The notes below the pieces were generated by a model, which searched no databases, was not told the origin of the DNA, and saw only the letters and a list, made by a program, of their open reading frames with translations. The translations under genes and the position numbers were made by a program. From the NCBI GenBank assembly GCA_035628505.1, contig DASPJR010000035.1:1-48928 (forward strand): DNA of 48,928 nt, read 5' to 3'. This document shows, piece after piece, positions 32,190-40,222 of this stretch. How positions within the stretch are numbered: the first letter of the stretch is position 1; each line of letters starts with the position of its first letter. The DNA comes from DASPJR01 sp035628505 (GTDB lineage Bacteria; Planctomycetota; SZUA-567; H5-PLA8).

Positions 32190-33023
32190 ATGAGCCTAAC
32201 TCCTCAGGCCCTCGTGAATTATGTTCTCCGCCACATGTCTGTGACGACCTATCTCTGTTCCCGCCAGCAGCACGAACACGGCTACACGATGCAGCGCCGC
32301 ATCATTCAGGATTACAACTTCATATACGTCACTCGCGGAAAAGTGATTTGGGCTATTTTGCAGGAAAATCACGTTCTCACGCCCGGCGAGCTGGTCATTG
32401 TGCCGCCGGGTATCGAACATCACGCCTACAGCCTGACGCCGCAATGCACCGTCGTTTCCGTGCACGTTGAAGCACGGTTGCCGGGCGGGCAGGATGTCTT
32501 CGCGCTGCTCAGCCCGCCGCGGCAGCAGAGCATCCCTCCCGAAAGCCGCCTGCATCGCTATTTCTGCGGCTCGCGCGATGAATGGGACCGCCCCAGCAGC
32601 GCCGAAGTGAGGCTGTTTCAGCCCGGCTGGGCTCACCTGATCACGTGGGAACTGTTCCGCTCGAACGCCGAGTCGGGTCTGCTGCGCTGCCGCGCGAGCG
32701 ACCCGTTGATCAGCGCGATGCTCGAAGACCTGGACAAGCGCCTGGCCGAGCCAGTCAGCCTGGGCGAGTTGGCGAAAAAGTCGGGCTTCTCGGCGCAGCA
32801 TCTCAACCGCATTTTCCGCCAGACTTTGGGCGTGACGCCGCTGCAGTATCTTTCACGCGCACGCATGGAACACGCTGCGGCGCTCTTGCGCGACGGACGT
32901 TTGACGGTGCGCGCAGTCGGCCGGCAAGTCGGCTTCGACGATGCGTACTATTTCAGCCGCATGTTCAAAGCATACCACGGCCGCAGCCCGATGGAGTTCC
33001 GGCAGGCCATTGCCGCGGAGTGA
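32190..33023 (+). CDS. AraC-family transcriptional regulator
   Basis: A 277-aa regulator. The N-terminal half (about 40-110) is a cupin-like sensor: FIYVTRGKVIWAI, LTPGELVIVPPGIEHHAYSL. The C-terminal 100 residues contain both AraC helix-turn-helix motifs: SLGELAKKSGFSAQHLNRIFRQTLGVTP and VRAVGRQVGFDDAYYFSRMFKAYHGRSP. Such proteins commonly sense a sugar and act on a neighbouring catabolic gene. Neighbours are the divergent zinc peptidase and, 535 bp downstream, a Gfo/Idh oxidoreductase. ATG 32190 has only weak ribosome-site support. Confidence 0.85.
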   Translation: MSLTPQALVNYVLRHMSVTTYLCSRQQHEHGYTMQRRIIQDYNFIYVTRGKVIWAILQENHVLTPGELVIVPPGIEHHAYSLTPQCTVVSVHVEARLPGGQDVFALLSPPRQQSIPPESRLHRYFCGSRDEWDRPSSAEVRLFQPGWAHLITWELFRSNAESGLLRCRASDPLISAMLEDLDKRLAEPVSLGELAKKSGFSAQHLNRIFRQTLGVTPLQYLSRARMEHAAALLRDGRLTVRAVGRQVGFDDAYYFSRMFKAYHGRSPMEFRQAIAAE

Positions 33024-33066
33024 CCTTCGAAGAATCTCAAGGCACGCTAAAAAGCGGAATCTTTTA

Positions 33067-33303
33067 AACCGCCAATTGCCAAGGCGCCAAAGTATTTAAA
33101 TTCGAAGCACGAAACTCGAATTCCGAAACAAGCACAAATGATCCAATGAATGAATGTTCAAAACTGCCAGGCGCAACAGTTTGGAACATTCCATATTTTT
33201 GATTTCGAATTTGTTTCGGATTTCGTGCTTCGGATTTCGTGCTTTCCGGTTCCCCGTGACCAGCCCCCGTCACCCGTCACCCCTTCTTGGCGCCTTGGCG
33301 GTT
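33067..33303. repeat. Composite palindromic element, copy 1
   Basis: The outer arms are AACCGCCA...AAGGCGCCAA (33067-33090) and TTGGCGCCTTGGCGGTT (33287-33303). Inside, GAAGCACGAAA-type words at 33105 are inverted as TTTCGTGCTTC at about 33230. The central GTTCAAAACTG/CAGTTTGGAAC hairpin encloses CCAGGCGCAA. Together with 33476-33532 it accounts for most of the 535-bp gene-free stretch 33024-33558. Confidence 0.75.
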
Positions 33304-33475
33304 CAAAGAAAAACGTGGCAAGCCAGAACTTTTCATCCCCAAACATCCGCTTGACTCTGCACAAAAAATCAGCGACGGTTTCACTCCTTCTTTTCAGCGC
33401 AGGACGGGCAGCGGGGTAGATAGAAAGGAATTCAAAAAGCAGGCGCAGCGATCCGGAGTTATCGATTCAAAAGAA

Positions 33476-33532
33476 TCTCCGTGTGCTCCGTGGTCTTTGT
33501 GCCTCCGTGTTGAAGTCATTTTAGCCGTTAAC
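33476..33532. repeat. Single arm of the GACTTCAACACGGAG repeat
   Basis: CTCCGTGTGCTCCGTGG followed by CCTCCGTGTTGAAGTCATTTTAGCCGTTAAC equals the right arm of the MITE-like elements at 5998-6335 without a left arm. It ends 26 bases before the start codon of the oxidoreductase. Confidence 0.6.
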
Positions 33533-33558
33533 AAACTCTAATCCGGGGGAACAGCCAC

Positions 33559-34740
33559 ATGGCACAGAAAGAACTTCGAGTCGGACTCATCGGTACGCAG
33601 TTCATGGGCAAGGCCCACTCCAACGCATGGAGCCAGGCCAACCGCTTTTTCAGCAGCCCCGTCAAAGTCGTTCAGCAGGCGCTCTGCGGCCGCAATGAAG
33701 AACGCGCTAAGGCGATGGCCGAAACGTGGGGCTGGAATAGCGTCGAGACCGACTGGCGCAAGCTGCTCGAGAGAAAAGACATCGACCTGGTCGACATCTG
33801 CACGCCGAACAACATGCACGCCGAAATCGCGCTCGCGGCTCTGAAAGCCGGCAAGCATGTGGCGCTTGAGAAGCCGATGTGCATGGACATGAAGGAAGCG
33901 GAAGCGCTCGTTAAAGCAGCCAAGACCGCCAAGGGCCAGCTGACCACCGTCTGGTACAACTACCGCCGCGTCCCGGCGCTCTCGATGGCTCGCAAGCTGG
34001 TCGAAGAAGGCAGGCTCGGAAAAATCTTCCACGTCCGCGCGCAGTATCTGCAGAGCTGGATCATCGACCCGAACTTCCCGGCGATCTGGCGCCTGCAGGG
34101 CGACGTCGCAGGCAGCGGTTCGCACGGCGACCTGAACGCGCACATCATCGATGCGGCGCGCTACATTACGGGCGATGAAATCACGGAAGTCTCCGCGCAC
34201 ATGGAAACGTTCGTGAAAGAACGCCCGTCGGGCGAGATGGCCGGCGGCCTCTCCGCGACGAAAACCGGCGGCGGCAAACAGAAGATGGCCAAGGTCACTG
34301 TCGACGACGCCGTGATCATGCTCGCCAAGTTCAAAGGCGGCGGCATCGGCACGTTCGAAGCCACGCGTTTCGCGCAGGGCCAGAAGAACGGCAGCAAGAT
34401 TGAAATCAACGGCGAGAAGGGCGCGATTCAGTTCGAGTTCGAAGACATGAACTGGCTGAACTTCTATGACGCGAGCCTGCCGGGCCGCGAGCAGGGTTGG
34501 ATCAAGATCAGCTGCACCACCGGCGACCACCCGTACGCGGGCGCGTACTGGCCGGCCGGGCACATCATCGGCTACGAGCACACCTTCATCAATCAGGTCT
34601 CGGACATCCTGAAAGCCTTCGAATCCGGCAAGCCGACATCGATGCAGCCGGACTTCGCCGACGCCGCCAGGACGCAGGCCGTCCTCGCCGCAGCCACCGA
34701 ATCGGCCAAGAGCCGCAAGTGGGTCGCGACGGATCTGTAA
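33559..34740 (+). CDS. Gfo/Idh/MocA family oxidoreductase
   Basis: A 393-aa NAD(P)-dependent sugar or cyclitol dehydrogenase-like enzyme. The N-terminal Rossmann fold begins VGLIGTQFMGKAHSNAW (GxxGxxG variant); NNMHAEIALAALKAGKHV and EKPMCMDMKEAEALV (EKP lysine) are family signatures. The C-terminal domain includes GDVAGSGSHGDLNAHIIDAARYITG with Asp/His candidates for catalysis. There is no twin-arginine signal, unlike many planctomycete members, so it should be cytoplasmic. ATG 33559 follows GGGGGAA at about eight bases. It ends with its own terminator. The substrate is unknown. Confidence 0.87.
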   Translation: MAQKELRVGLIGTQFMGKAHSNAWSQANRFFSSPVKVVQQALCGRNEERAKAMAETWGWNSVETDWRKLLERKDIDLVDICTPNNMHAEIALAALKAGKHVALEKPMCMDMKEAEALVKAAKTAKGQLTTVWYNYRRVPALSMARKLVEEGRLGKIFHVRAQYLQSWIIDPNFPAIWRLQGDVAGSGSHGDLNAHIIDAARYITGDEITEVSAHMETFVKERPSGEMAGGLSATKTGGGKQKMAKVTVDDAVIMLAKFKGGGIGTFEATRFAQGQKNGSKIEINGEKGAIQFEFEDMNWLNFYDASLPGREQGWIKISCTTGDHPYAGAYWPAGHIIGYEHTFINQVSDILKAFESGKPTSMQPDFADAARTQAVLAAATESAKSRKWVATDL

Positions 34741-34776
34741 GAGCAGGCTCACGCAAAGACGCGAAGAAAGAAACGG

Positions 34777-34805
34777 CCCGGAGCGGAAGATCGCTCCGGG
34801 TTTTT
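34777..34805 (+). terminator. Rho-independent terminator of the oxidoreductase gene
   Basis: CCCGGAGCG 34777-34785 / CGCTCCGGG 34792-34800, six-base loop, followed by TTTTT at 34801-34805. Confidence 0.92.
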
Positions 34806-34865
34806 ATCTGGCAGCGAAGCTATCAATTCGGCCACGCTGAAAGCGCGACAATTCAGCAACGTCAT

Positions 34866-34893
34866 TTGACAGGCGCTTTGCGGCGCGTAAAAA
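34866..34893 (+). promoter_or_regulatory. Candidate promoter of tRNA-Phe
   Basis: TTGACA at 34866-34871, 16-base spacer, TAAAAA at 34888-34893; the tRNA begins 15 bases later. Confidence 0.55.
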
Positions 34894-34907
34894 GGCTTTT
34901 CGAAGGT

Positions 34908-34983
34908 GCCAAGGTAGCTCAGTTGGTAGAGCACTAGACTGAAAATCTGGGTGTCCCCAGTTCGATTCTGGGCCTTGGCACCA
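34908..34983 (+). tRNA. tRNA-Phe (GAA)
   Basis: A complete 76-nt cloverleaf. The acceptor stem GCCAAGG pairs with CCTTGGC, the D-arm contains AGCTCAGTTGGTAGAGC, the anticodon stem CTAGA/TCTGG closes the loop CTGAAAA with anticodon GAA, and the T-arm contains GTTCGATTC. The discriminator A and a genome-encoded CCA (34981-34983) are present. It stands alone, with a promoter-like sequence upstream and a palindromic repeat downstream. Confidence 0.97.
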
Positions 34984-35051
34984 TCTTTTTTCTCTCCCCT
35001 CACACACACTCAGCGCTTAAGAAAACCGCCATGACGCGGAGACGCCAAGGT

Positions 35052-35202
35052 TTTAAATTCGAAGCACGAAATTCGAAATCCGAAACAAGCACAAATGATC
35101 CAATGAATAAATGTTTAAAACTGCCAGGCGCAACAGTTTTGAACATTGCATATTTGGATTTCGAATTTGTTTCGAATTTCGTGCTTCGGATTTCGTGCTT
35201 TT
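35052..35202. repeat. Composite palindromic element, copy 2
   Basis: Nearly the same sequence and orientation as 33099-33246: GAAGCACGAAATTCGAAATC, CCGAAACAAGCACAAATGATC, then GTTTAAAACTG CCAGGCGCAA CAGTTTTGAAC (an 11-bp stem) and the inverted TTTCGTGCTTCGG arm. A short CCACTCGTCACTCG tandem follows at 35210-35236 and reaches the oxidoreductase stop. With the tRNA it explains the 491-bp stretch 34741-35231. Confidence 0.8.
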
Positions 35203-35231
35203 CGTTCCCGCCACTCGTCACTCGCCACTCG

Positions 35232-37574
35232 TCACTTCGGTTTAGCAACAGTGATCACCACATACTTCGACGTCGGCGTATTGCTGCGCTCGGCAACGCT
35301 GCCAATGGGAACGAGCACGTTAGTTTCAGGAAAATACGTTGCGGTGCAGCGTCGCGCAATCGAGTACGGTACGACGATGAACTTTCGCGCCACGCGCTGC
35401 TCGCCGTTGAAATGACTGGTCAGATCAACGATGTCGCCCTGCTCCAGCTTCGCCTCGCGCATGTCATCGGCGTTCATGAGTATGACGCGGCGCTCGTTGA
35501 AAATGCCACGGTAGCGGTCATCGAGCCCGTAGATCGTGGTGTTGAACTGATCGTGGCTGCGCAGCGTCATCATCACGTACTGCCCTGGCGCGAGCGAATT
35601 CTGCGGCAGCGCGTGGACGGTGAAGCGCGCCTTGCCCGTCGCTGTGTTGTAGCGCCCTTGAGCTGCATGATTGATCAGATAAAAACCGCCGGGCTTGCGC
35701 ACGCGCTCGTTGAATTTCTCGAAACCTGGAATGACGCGCTCAATCAAATCGCGAATGCGATCGTAATTTTCCGCCAGGCCAGCCCAGTCCACGCGGCTTT
35801 TTGCCCCGAGCGTCTCACGCGCGAGCGCGGCGACGATGGCCACTTCGCTGCGCAGATGTTCGCTGGCCGGCTCAAGCGCGCCGCGTGAGGCCTGTACGAC
35901 ACCCATTGAATTTTCGGTCGTAACGAACTGCAGTTCGCCATTCTGAAGATCGCGTTCGCTGCGGCCAAGGCACGGAAGAATCAGCGCCTGTCTTCCGGTG
36001 ATCAGGTGTGAGCGGTTCAGCTTGGTCGAGACCTGCACCGTCAGGCTGCAGCGCCGCAGCGCCTCGGCGGTGAACTCCGTATCCGGCGTCGCTGAGAGAA
36101 AATTTCCGCCCAGCGCGAAGAACAGTTTCGCGCGGCCGTCGTGCATGGCTTTGATGGATTCGACGACATCGAAGCCATGCTCGCGCGGCGGGTCAAACGA
36201 GAATTCTTTCTGCAGGCGGTCCAGGAATTCCGGCCGCGGACGCTCGAAGATGCCCATCGTCCGGTCGCCCTGCACATTGCTGTGCCCGCGCACCGGGCAA
36301 ACGCCGGCGCCAGGCTTGGAAATGCTTCCGCGCAGCAGCAGCAGATTCACGATCTCCTGAATTGTTGCGACCGCGTTGGTGTGCTGCGTCAAGCCCATGG
36401 CCCAGCAGCAGATGATGCGCGAGCTTTTCATCGCGATCTGCGCCGCCGCACGGATCTGTTCGCGCGAAATGCCGCTCTGTTCGACGATCGTGTCCCAGCT
36501 CACGCCTTCAATTGCCTGCGCGAACGCCTCGAACCCCGACGTCTTTTCCTCAATGAACCGGCGATCGAGAATTTTTCCGGGCTGCTTCTTCTCTTCATCA
36601 AAAAGTTCTTTGATGATGCCTTTGAGAAGCGCCGCGTCGCCGTTGATGCGCACCTGAAGAAAAAGCGTCGCCAGTTCCGTGCCTGAGCCGAACAGCGTTT
36701 CCACCACGTGCTGCGGATGCTTGAAGCGCGTCGTGCCGGCTTCCGGCAGCGGGTTGATGCTGACGATCGTCGCACCTTTATTGCGGGCCTGCTGCAGGGC
36801 CGAAAGCATGCGCGGATGATTGGTACCTGGATTCTGACCAATGATGAAGATCGCTTCGGCCTGCTCGAAATCCTGCAGCGAAACAGTGCCCTTTCCGACG
36901 CCGATGGCTTCCGTCAGCGCCGTGCCGCTGGATTCGTGGCACATGTTCGAACAGTCCGGAAGATTGTTGGTCCCGAACTGCCGCACAAACAGCTGGTACA
37001 GGAACGCCGCTTCGTTACTCGCGCGCCCCGACGTATAAAAAACCGCCTCGTTGGGAGAACTCAATGCATGGAGCTCGCGCGCGATGCACTTGAATGCGTC
37101 TTCCCACGTGATCGGCTGGTAATGCGCGCTGCCGGCGGCGCGGAACATGGGCTGCGTGATGCGGCCCTGTTTGCCTAGCCAGAAATCCGACTTTTCTGAA
37201 AGCTCAGCAATGCTGTGCGCTGCGAAGAATGCTGGAGTCACGCGCCTGGTGGTCGCTTCGTCCGCAACGGCTTTCGCACCGTTCTCGCAAAACTCCGTCA
37301 TGGAGCGCTCATGATCGGGATCGGGCCACGCGCAGCTCGGGCAATCGAAGCCGGTCTTCTGATTCATTGCCAGCAGCGCTTTTGCGCCGCCGATCACGCC
37401 CATTTCTTCCCACGCGTGGCTGAGCGACGAAAGTATCGCCGGAAGGCCGCCTGCTGTGGATGCGGCTGCGCCTAATTTCAGGCCGGTGAATGCTTCGCTG
37501 GTTTGCGCGCGGGCAACATCCGGCGATGCGGCTTTCTGCGCGGCGTGACTGCTGTCGGCATTAGCGTGCTGCAT
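35232..37574 (-). CDS. YdeP/FdhF-like molybdopterin oxidoreductase alpha subunit
   Basis: A 780-aa bis-MGD oxidoreductase closely following the YdeP group: GFDCPSCAWPDPDHE (Cys78, Cys81) and CENGAK (Cys96) near the N-terminus, FYTSGRASNEAAFLYQLF, CSNMCHE, GQNPGTNHPRMLS, GHSNVQGDRTMGI and SHDQFNTTIYGLDDRYRGI. In this group the substrate is uncertain; E. coli YdeP is linked to acid resistance. No ferredoxin-like beta subunit or fdhD is adjacent. No Sec codon or Tat signal is seen. ATG 37574 is preferred on family length; ATG 37619 is possible, and neither has a strong ribosome site. The last codons overlap the edge of a tandem repeat. Confidence 0.86.
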   Translation of the reverse strand: MQHANADSSHAAQKAASPDVARAQTSEAFTGLKLGAAASTAGGLPAILSSLSHAWEEMGVIGGAKALLAMNQKTGFDCPSCAWPDPDHERSMTEFCENGAKAVADEATTRRVTPAFFAAHSIAELSEKSDFWLGKQGRITQPMFRAAGSAHYQPITWEDAFKCIARELHALSSPNEAVFYTSGRASNEAAFLYQLFVRQFGTNNLPDCSNMCHESSGTALTEAIGVGKGTVSLQDFEQAEAIFIIGQNPGTNHPRMLSALQQARNKGATIVSINPLPEAGTTRFKHPQHVVETLFGSGTELATLFLQVRINGDAALLKGIIKELFDEEKKQPGKILDRRFIEEKTSGFEAFAQAIEGVSWDTIVEQSGISREQIRAAAQIAMKSSRIICCWAMGLTQHTNAVATIQEIVNLLLLRGSISKPGAGVCPVRGHSNVQGDRTMGIFERPRPEFLDRLQKEFSFDPPREHGFDVVESIKAMHDGRAKLFFALGGNFLSATPDTEFTAEALRRCSLTVQVSTKLNRSHLITGRQALILPCLGRSERDLQNGELQFVTTENSMGVVQASRGALEPASEHLRSEVAIVAALARETLGAKSRVDWAGLAENYDRIRDLIERVIPGFEKFNERVRKPGGFYLINHAAQGRYNTATGKARFTVHALPQNSLAPGQYVMMTLRSHDQFNTTIYGLDDRYRGIFNERRVILMNADDMREAKLEQGDIVDLTSHFNGEQRVARKFIVVPYSIARRCTATYFPETNVLVPIGSVAERSNTPTSKYVVITVAKPK

Positions 37575-37856
37575 AAATGTCTCGCTCGTTGTTTTAACTA
37601 TTGTGGGGGAGCAAGCCATGAAAGTCCACGGCTACTTGAACGCTCATTTAGCCTGCTTTTAAACAGCAGAGACTTGCATCTGCGGTCATTTGAAGAACTG
37701 TTCAACATTCCTGTGGAATTCGCAATTTACATTATGGTATAAGACCAATGCATCGGGGATTTCCAGGATTCGAGTCATCGGCAGCGTAAAGCCGGTGGAC
37801 TGTTACTTTTTTGCCCAAGCAAACGAATCCCCTGCAGCTTCGATCACGAGCAATCG

Positions 37857-40205
37857 ATGAGTAATTCCCCAGACAATCTCGATGCACGCGCGTTGCCTCT
37901 GCTGGTGGAAAGTGTGCGCGATTACGCCATTTTCGTGCTGGATCAAACCGGCGTGATCCGAAGCTGGAATAACGGCGCTCAGCGCATCAAGGGATACAAG
38001 GCACACGAGATTATCGGCAAACACTTCTCACTCTTTTACACACCAGAAGATAACGCCATCAAGAAACCCGCCCGCGCGCTTGAAATCGCCGTTAAAGAAG
38101 GGCGTTACGAGGAAGAAGGCTGGCGCATGCGCAGTGACGGCACGCGTTTCTGGGCCAGCGTCGTCATCACGGCTCTGAAGGATGCCAGTGGCACTCTGCA
38201 GGGCTTTGGAAAGGTGACGCGCGATCTCACCGCGCGCAAGCAGCAGGAGGATTTGCTGCGCAATGAACGCGAACTGTTCAGAGTAACGCTGGAGAGCATC
38301 GGCGACGCGGTGATCACGACTGACCACGACGGCAAGGTCACGTACCTGAACGTGATTGCTGAACAGCTCACGCGCTGGTCGCGTAAAGACGCAGCTGGAC
38401 GCCCGCTGCGCGAGGTTTTCAACATCATCAACGAGGAGACGCGCAAGCCGGCGCCGTCACCGGTTGAATGCGTGCTGCGCGAGGGCATTATCGTCGGACT
38501 GGCCAACCATACCGTGCTGATCGGGCGCGATGGAACGGAAACGGCCATTGATGACAGCGCCGCTCCGATCCGTGACAGTTCGGGCGCCATCGTCGGGGTC
38601 GTTATGGTTTTCCGCGACGTGGCGGAGGCGCGCAAAGCCGAGCGCCTGCTGCGCGAGAGCGAAGAGCGTTTCCGGTTGCTGGTCCAGAACGTCAAGGAAT
38701 ACGGTATTTTCATGCTTGATCCGAAGGGCAACATCGCGAGCTGGAACGCGGGCGCCCGGAACATCATGGGCTACGAGCGGAGCGAAATCCTGGGGCGGCA
38801 CTTTTCGGCGTTTTACCCCGAGGACGATGTTCGTGCGCAGAAGCCCCAGCGTGAACTGGAACTGGCGCTCAAGAACGGCACGTACGAAGAAGAAGGCTGG
38901 CGCGTACGAAAAGACGGCGAACGATTCTGGTCCAGCGTGCTGATCACCACTCTTTACGACGAATCTGGCGTGGTGCGCGGTTTTGCGAAGGTGACTCGCG
39001 ACATGACCGAGCGCCGGAAGCAGGAGGAAGAACGCGAGCAGTTGATTCACGCGCAGGCGGCGCGCGAGGAAGCCGAGCGGGTCAACCGCATCAAGGACGA
39101 GTTCCTGCTGACGCTCAGCCATGAACTGCGCACACCGCTCACGCCGCTTCTGGGATGGACGCGTATCATCCGCGCACGCGCAATCGACGATCCGATTATT
39201 GAAAATGGAATGAAGATCATCGAGCGCAACGTCCAGGCACAGACGGCAATCATCAACGATCTGCTGGATGTAAGCCGGCTGCTGACAGGCAGCGTCACAC
39301 TTAATGTGCGGCCGGTGAACATCAAAGAGATCATTGAAGTGTGCATAGAGACTCTGCGGCATGCGGCGGAGACCAAGGGCATCACCTTGCGTCTTACCCT
39401 CGATTCAGCCATTTCACAGATCATTGGCGACAGCGTTCGCCTGCAGCAGATCTTCTGGAATCTGCTCAGCAACGCGATCAAGTTTTCATTGCGGGGCGGA
39501 ATCGTCGAGACCGTGCTGGTGCAGCGCGATAACAATTTGATCGTTACGGTCAAGGATACTGGAATCGGCATCGATCCGTCGTACATGCCGCAGCTCTTCC
39601 GGCGTTTCAGCCAGGCCGACAGTTCAATCACTCGCGCGCACGGAGGCCTGGGCATCGGCCTGTCCATCGTTAAGCACCTCACCGAACTGCATGGCGGAAC
39701 AGTAAGCGCCACAAGCGAGGGCAAATCCAAAGGCGCGACGTTCACCGTCACGCTGCCGATTCCATCGCCGTCGGAACTTGCGGACCGCCGGCGCGAGCAG
39801 CGCGAACGCGCACCGGCGTCGAAGCATGAGAACCCGAACTTGAGTGGCTGCCGCGTGCTCGTGGTCGACGATGAACCCGACACCTGCGAACTGCTTTTGT
39901 TCATACTTCAGAATGCGGGCGCGACCGTCGAAACTGCGCTCTCGGTGGCAGACGCCGTGCCCAGGCTCGCAACGTTCAAGCCTGATATTCTGCTCAGCGA
40001 CATCGGCATGCCGGGTGAAAACGGCTATCTGATGCTCGAAAAGCTGCGCGCGACTGGCTCAAAAATTCCGGCCATTGCCATCAGCGCTTTCGCACGCAAC
40101 GAGGATCGCGACCGCGCGCTCAAGGCCGGCTTTCAGGACTTCCTCTCCAAGCCCCTCGAATCGTCAGACCTGATGGCCATGGTAAAAAACGCCTGCGCGC
40201 GGTGA
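37857..40205 (+). CDS. Three-PAS hybrid histidine kinase with receiver domain
   Basis: A 782-aa soluble sensor kinase. PAS1 (about 15-130) and PAS3 (about 275-395) are near-duplicates (YEEEGWRMRSDGTRFWASV against YEEEGWRVRKDGERFWSSV); PAS2 (about 140-265) is different. HisKA has LSHELRTPLTPLLGW with phospho-acceptor His422; HATPase motifs are NLLSNAIKFS, DTGIGIDP and HGGLGIGLSIV. The C-terminal receiver has VVDDEPD and phospho-acceptor Asp715 in LLSDIGMPG, with Lys in DFLSKPLE. No transmembrane segment, so it senses a cytoplasmic signal such as redox or a ligand. No separate response regulator is nearby. ATG 37857 has only weak ribosome-site support. It is divergent from the YdeP-like gene and converges with gdh. 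Confidence 0.9.
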   Translation: MSNSPDNLDARALPLLVESVRDYAIFVLDQTGVIRSWNNGAQRIKGYKAHEIIGKHFSLFYTPEDNAIKKPARALEIAVKEGRYEEEGWRMRSDGTRFWASVVITALKDASGTLQGFGKVTRDLTARKQQEDLLRNERELFRVTLESIGDAVITTDHDGKVTYLNVIAEQLTRWSRKDAAGRPLREVFNIINEETRKPAPSPVECVLREGIIVGLANHTVLIGRDGTETAIDDSAAPIRDSSGAIVGVVMVFRDVAEARKAERLLRESEERFRLLVQNVKEYGIFMLDPKGNIASWNAGARNIMGYERSEILGRHFSAFYPEDDVRAQKPQRELELALKNGTYEEEGWRVRKDGERFWSSVLITTLYDESGVVRGFAKVTRDMTERRKQEEEREQLIHAQAAREEAERVNRIKDEFLLTLSHELRTPLTPLLGWTRIIRARAIDDPIIENGMKIIERNVQAQTAIINDLLDVSRLLTGSVTLNVRPVNIKEIIEVCIETLRHAAETKGITLRLTLDSAISQIIGDSVRLQQIFWNLLSNAIKFSLRGGIVETVLVQRDNNLIVTVKDTGIGIDPSYMPQLFRRFSQADSSITRAHGGLGIGLSIVKHLTELHGGTVSATSEGKSKGATFTVTLPIPSPSELADRRREQRERAPASKHENPNLSGCRVLVVDDEPDTCELLLFILQNAGATVETALSVADAVPRLATFKPDILLSDIGMPGENGYLMLEKLRATGSKIPAIAISAFARNEDRDRALKAGFQDFLSKPLESSDLMAMVKNACAR

Positions 40206-40222
40206 GAAAAATCTACCGACCG

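Noticed and set aside
33150..33541. Short open frames in the palindromic element before the Gfo/Idh gene
   Set aside because: Repeat-derived translations; the second copy at 35052 encodes similar nonsense.
33538..34752. Minus-strand open frame opposite the Gfo/Idh gene (404 codons)
   Set aside because: The opposite strand has unmistakable Gfo/Idh motifs; the antisense translation is composition-biased.
35210..35236. Short CCACTCGTCACTCG tandem considered as a CRISPR remnant
   Set aside because: No spacers, units too short, no cas genes; it is a simple tandem at a palindrome edge.
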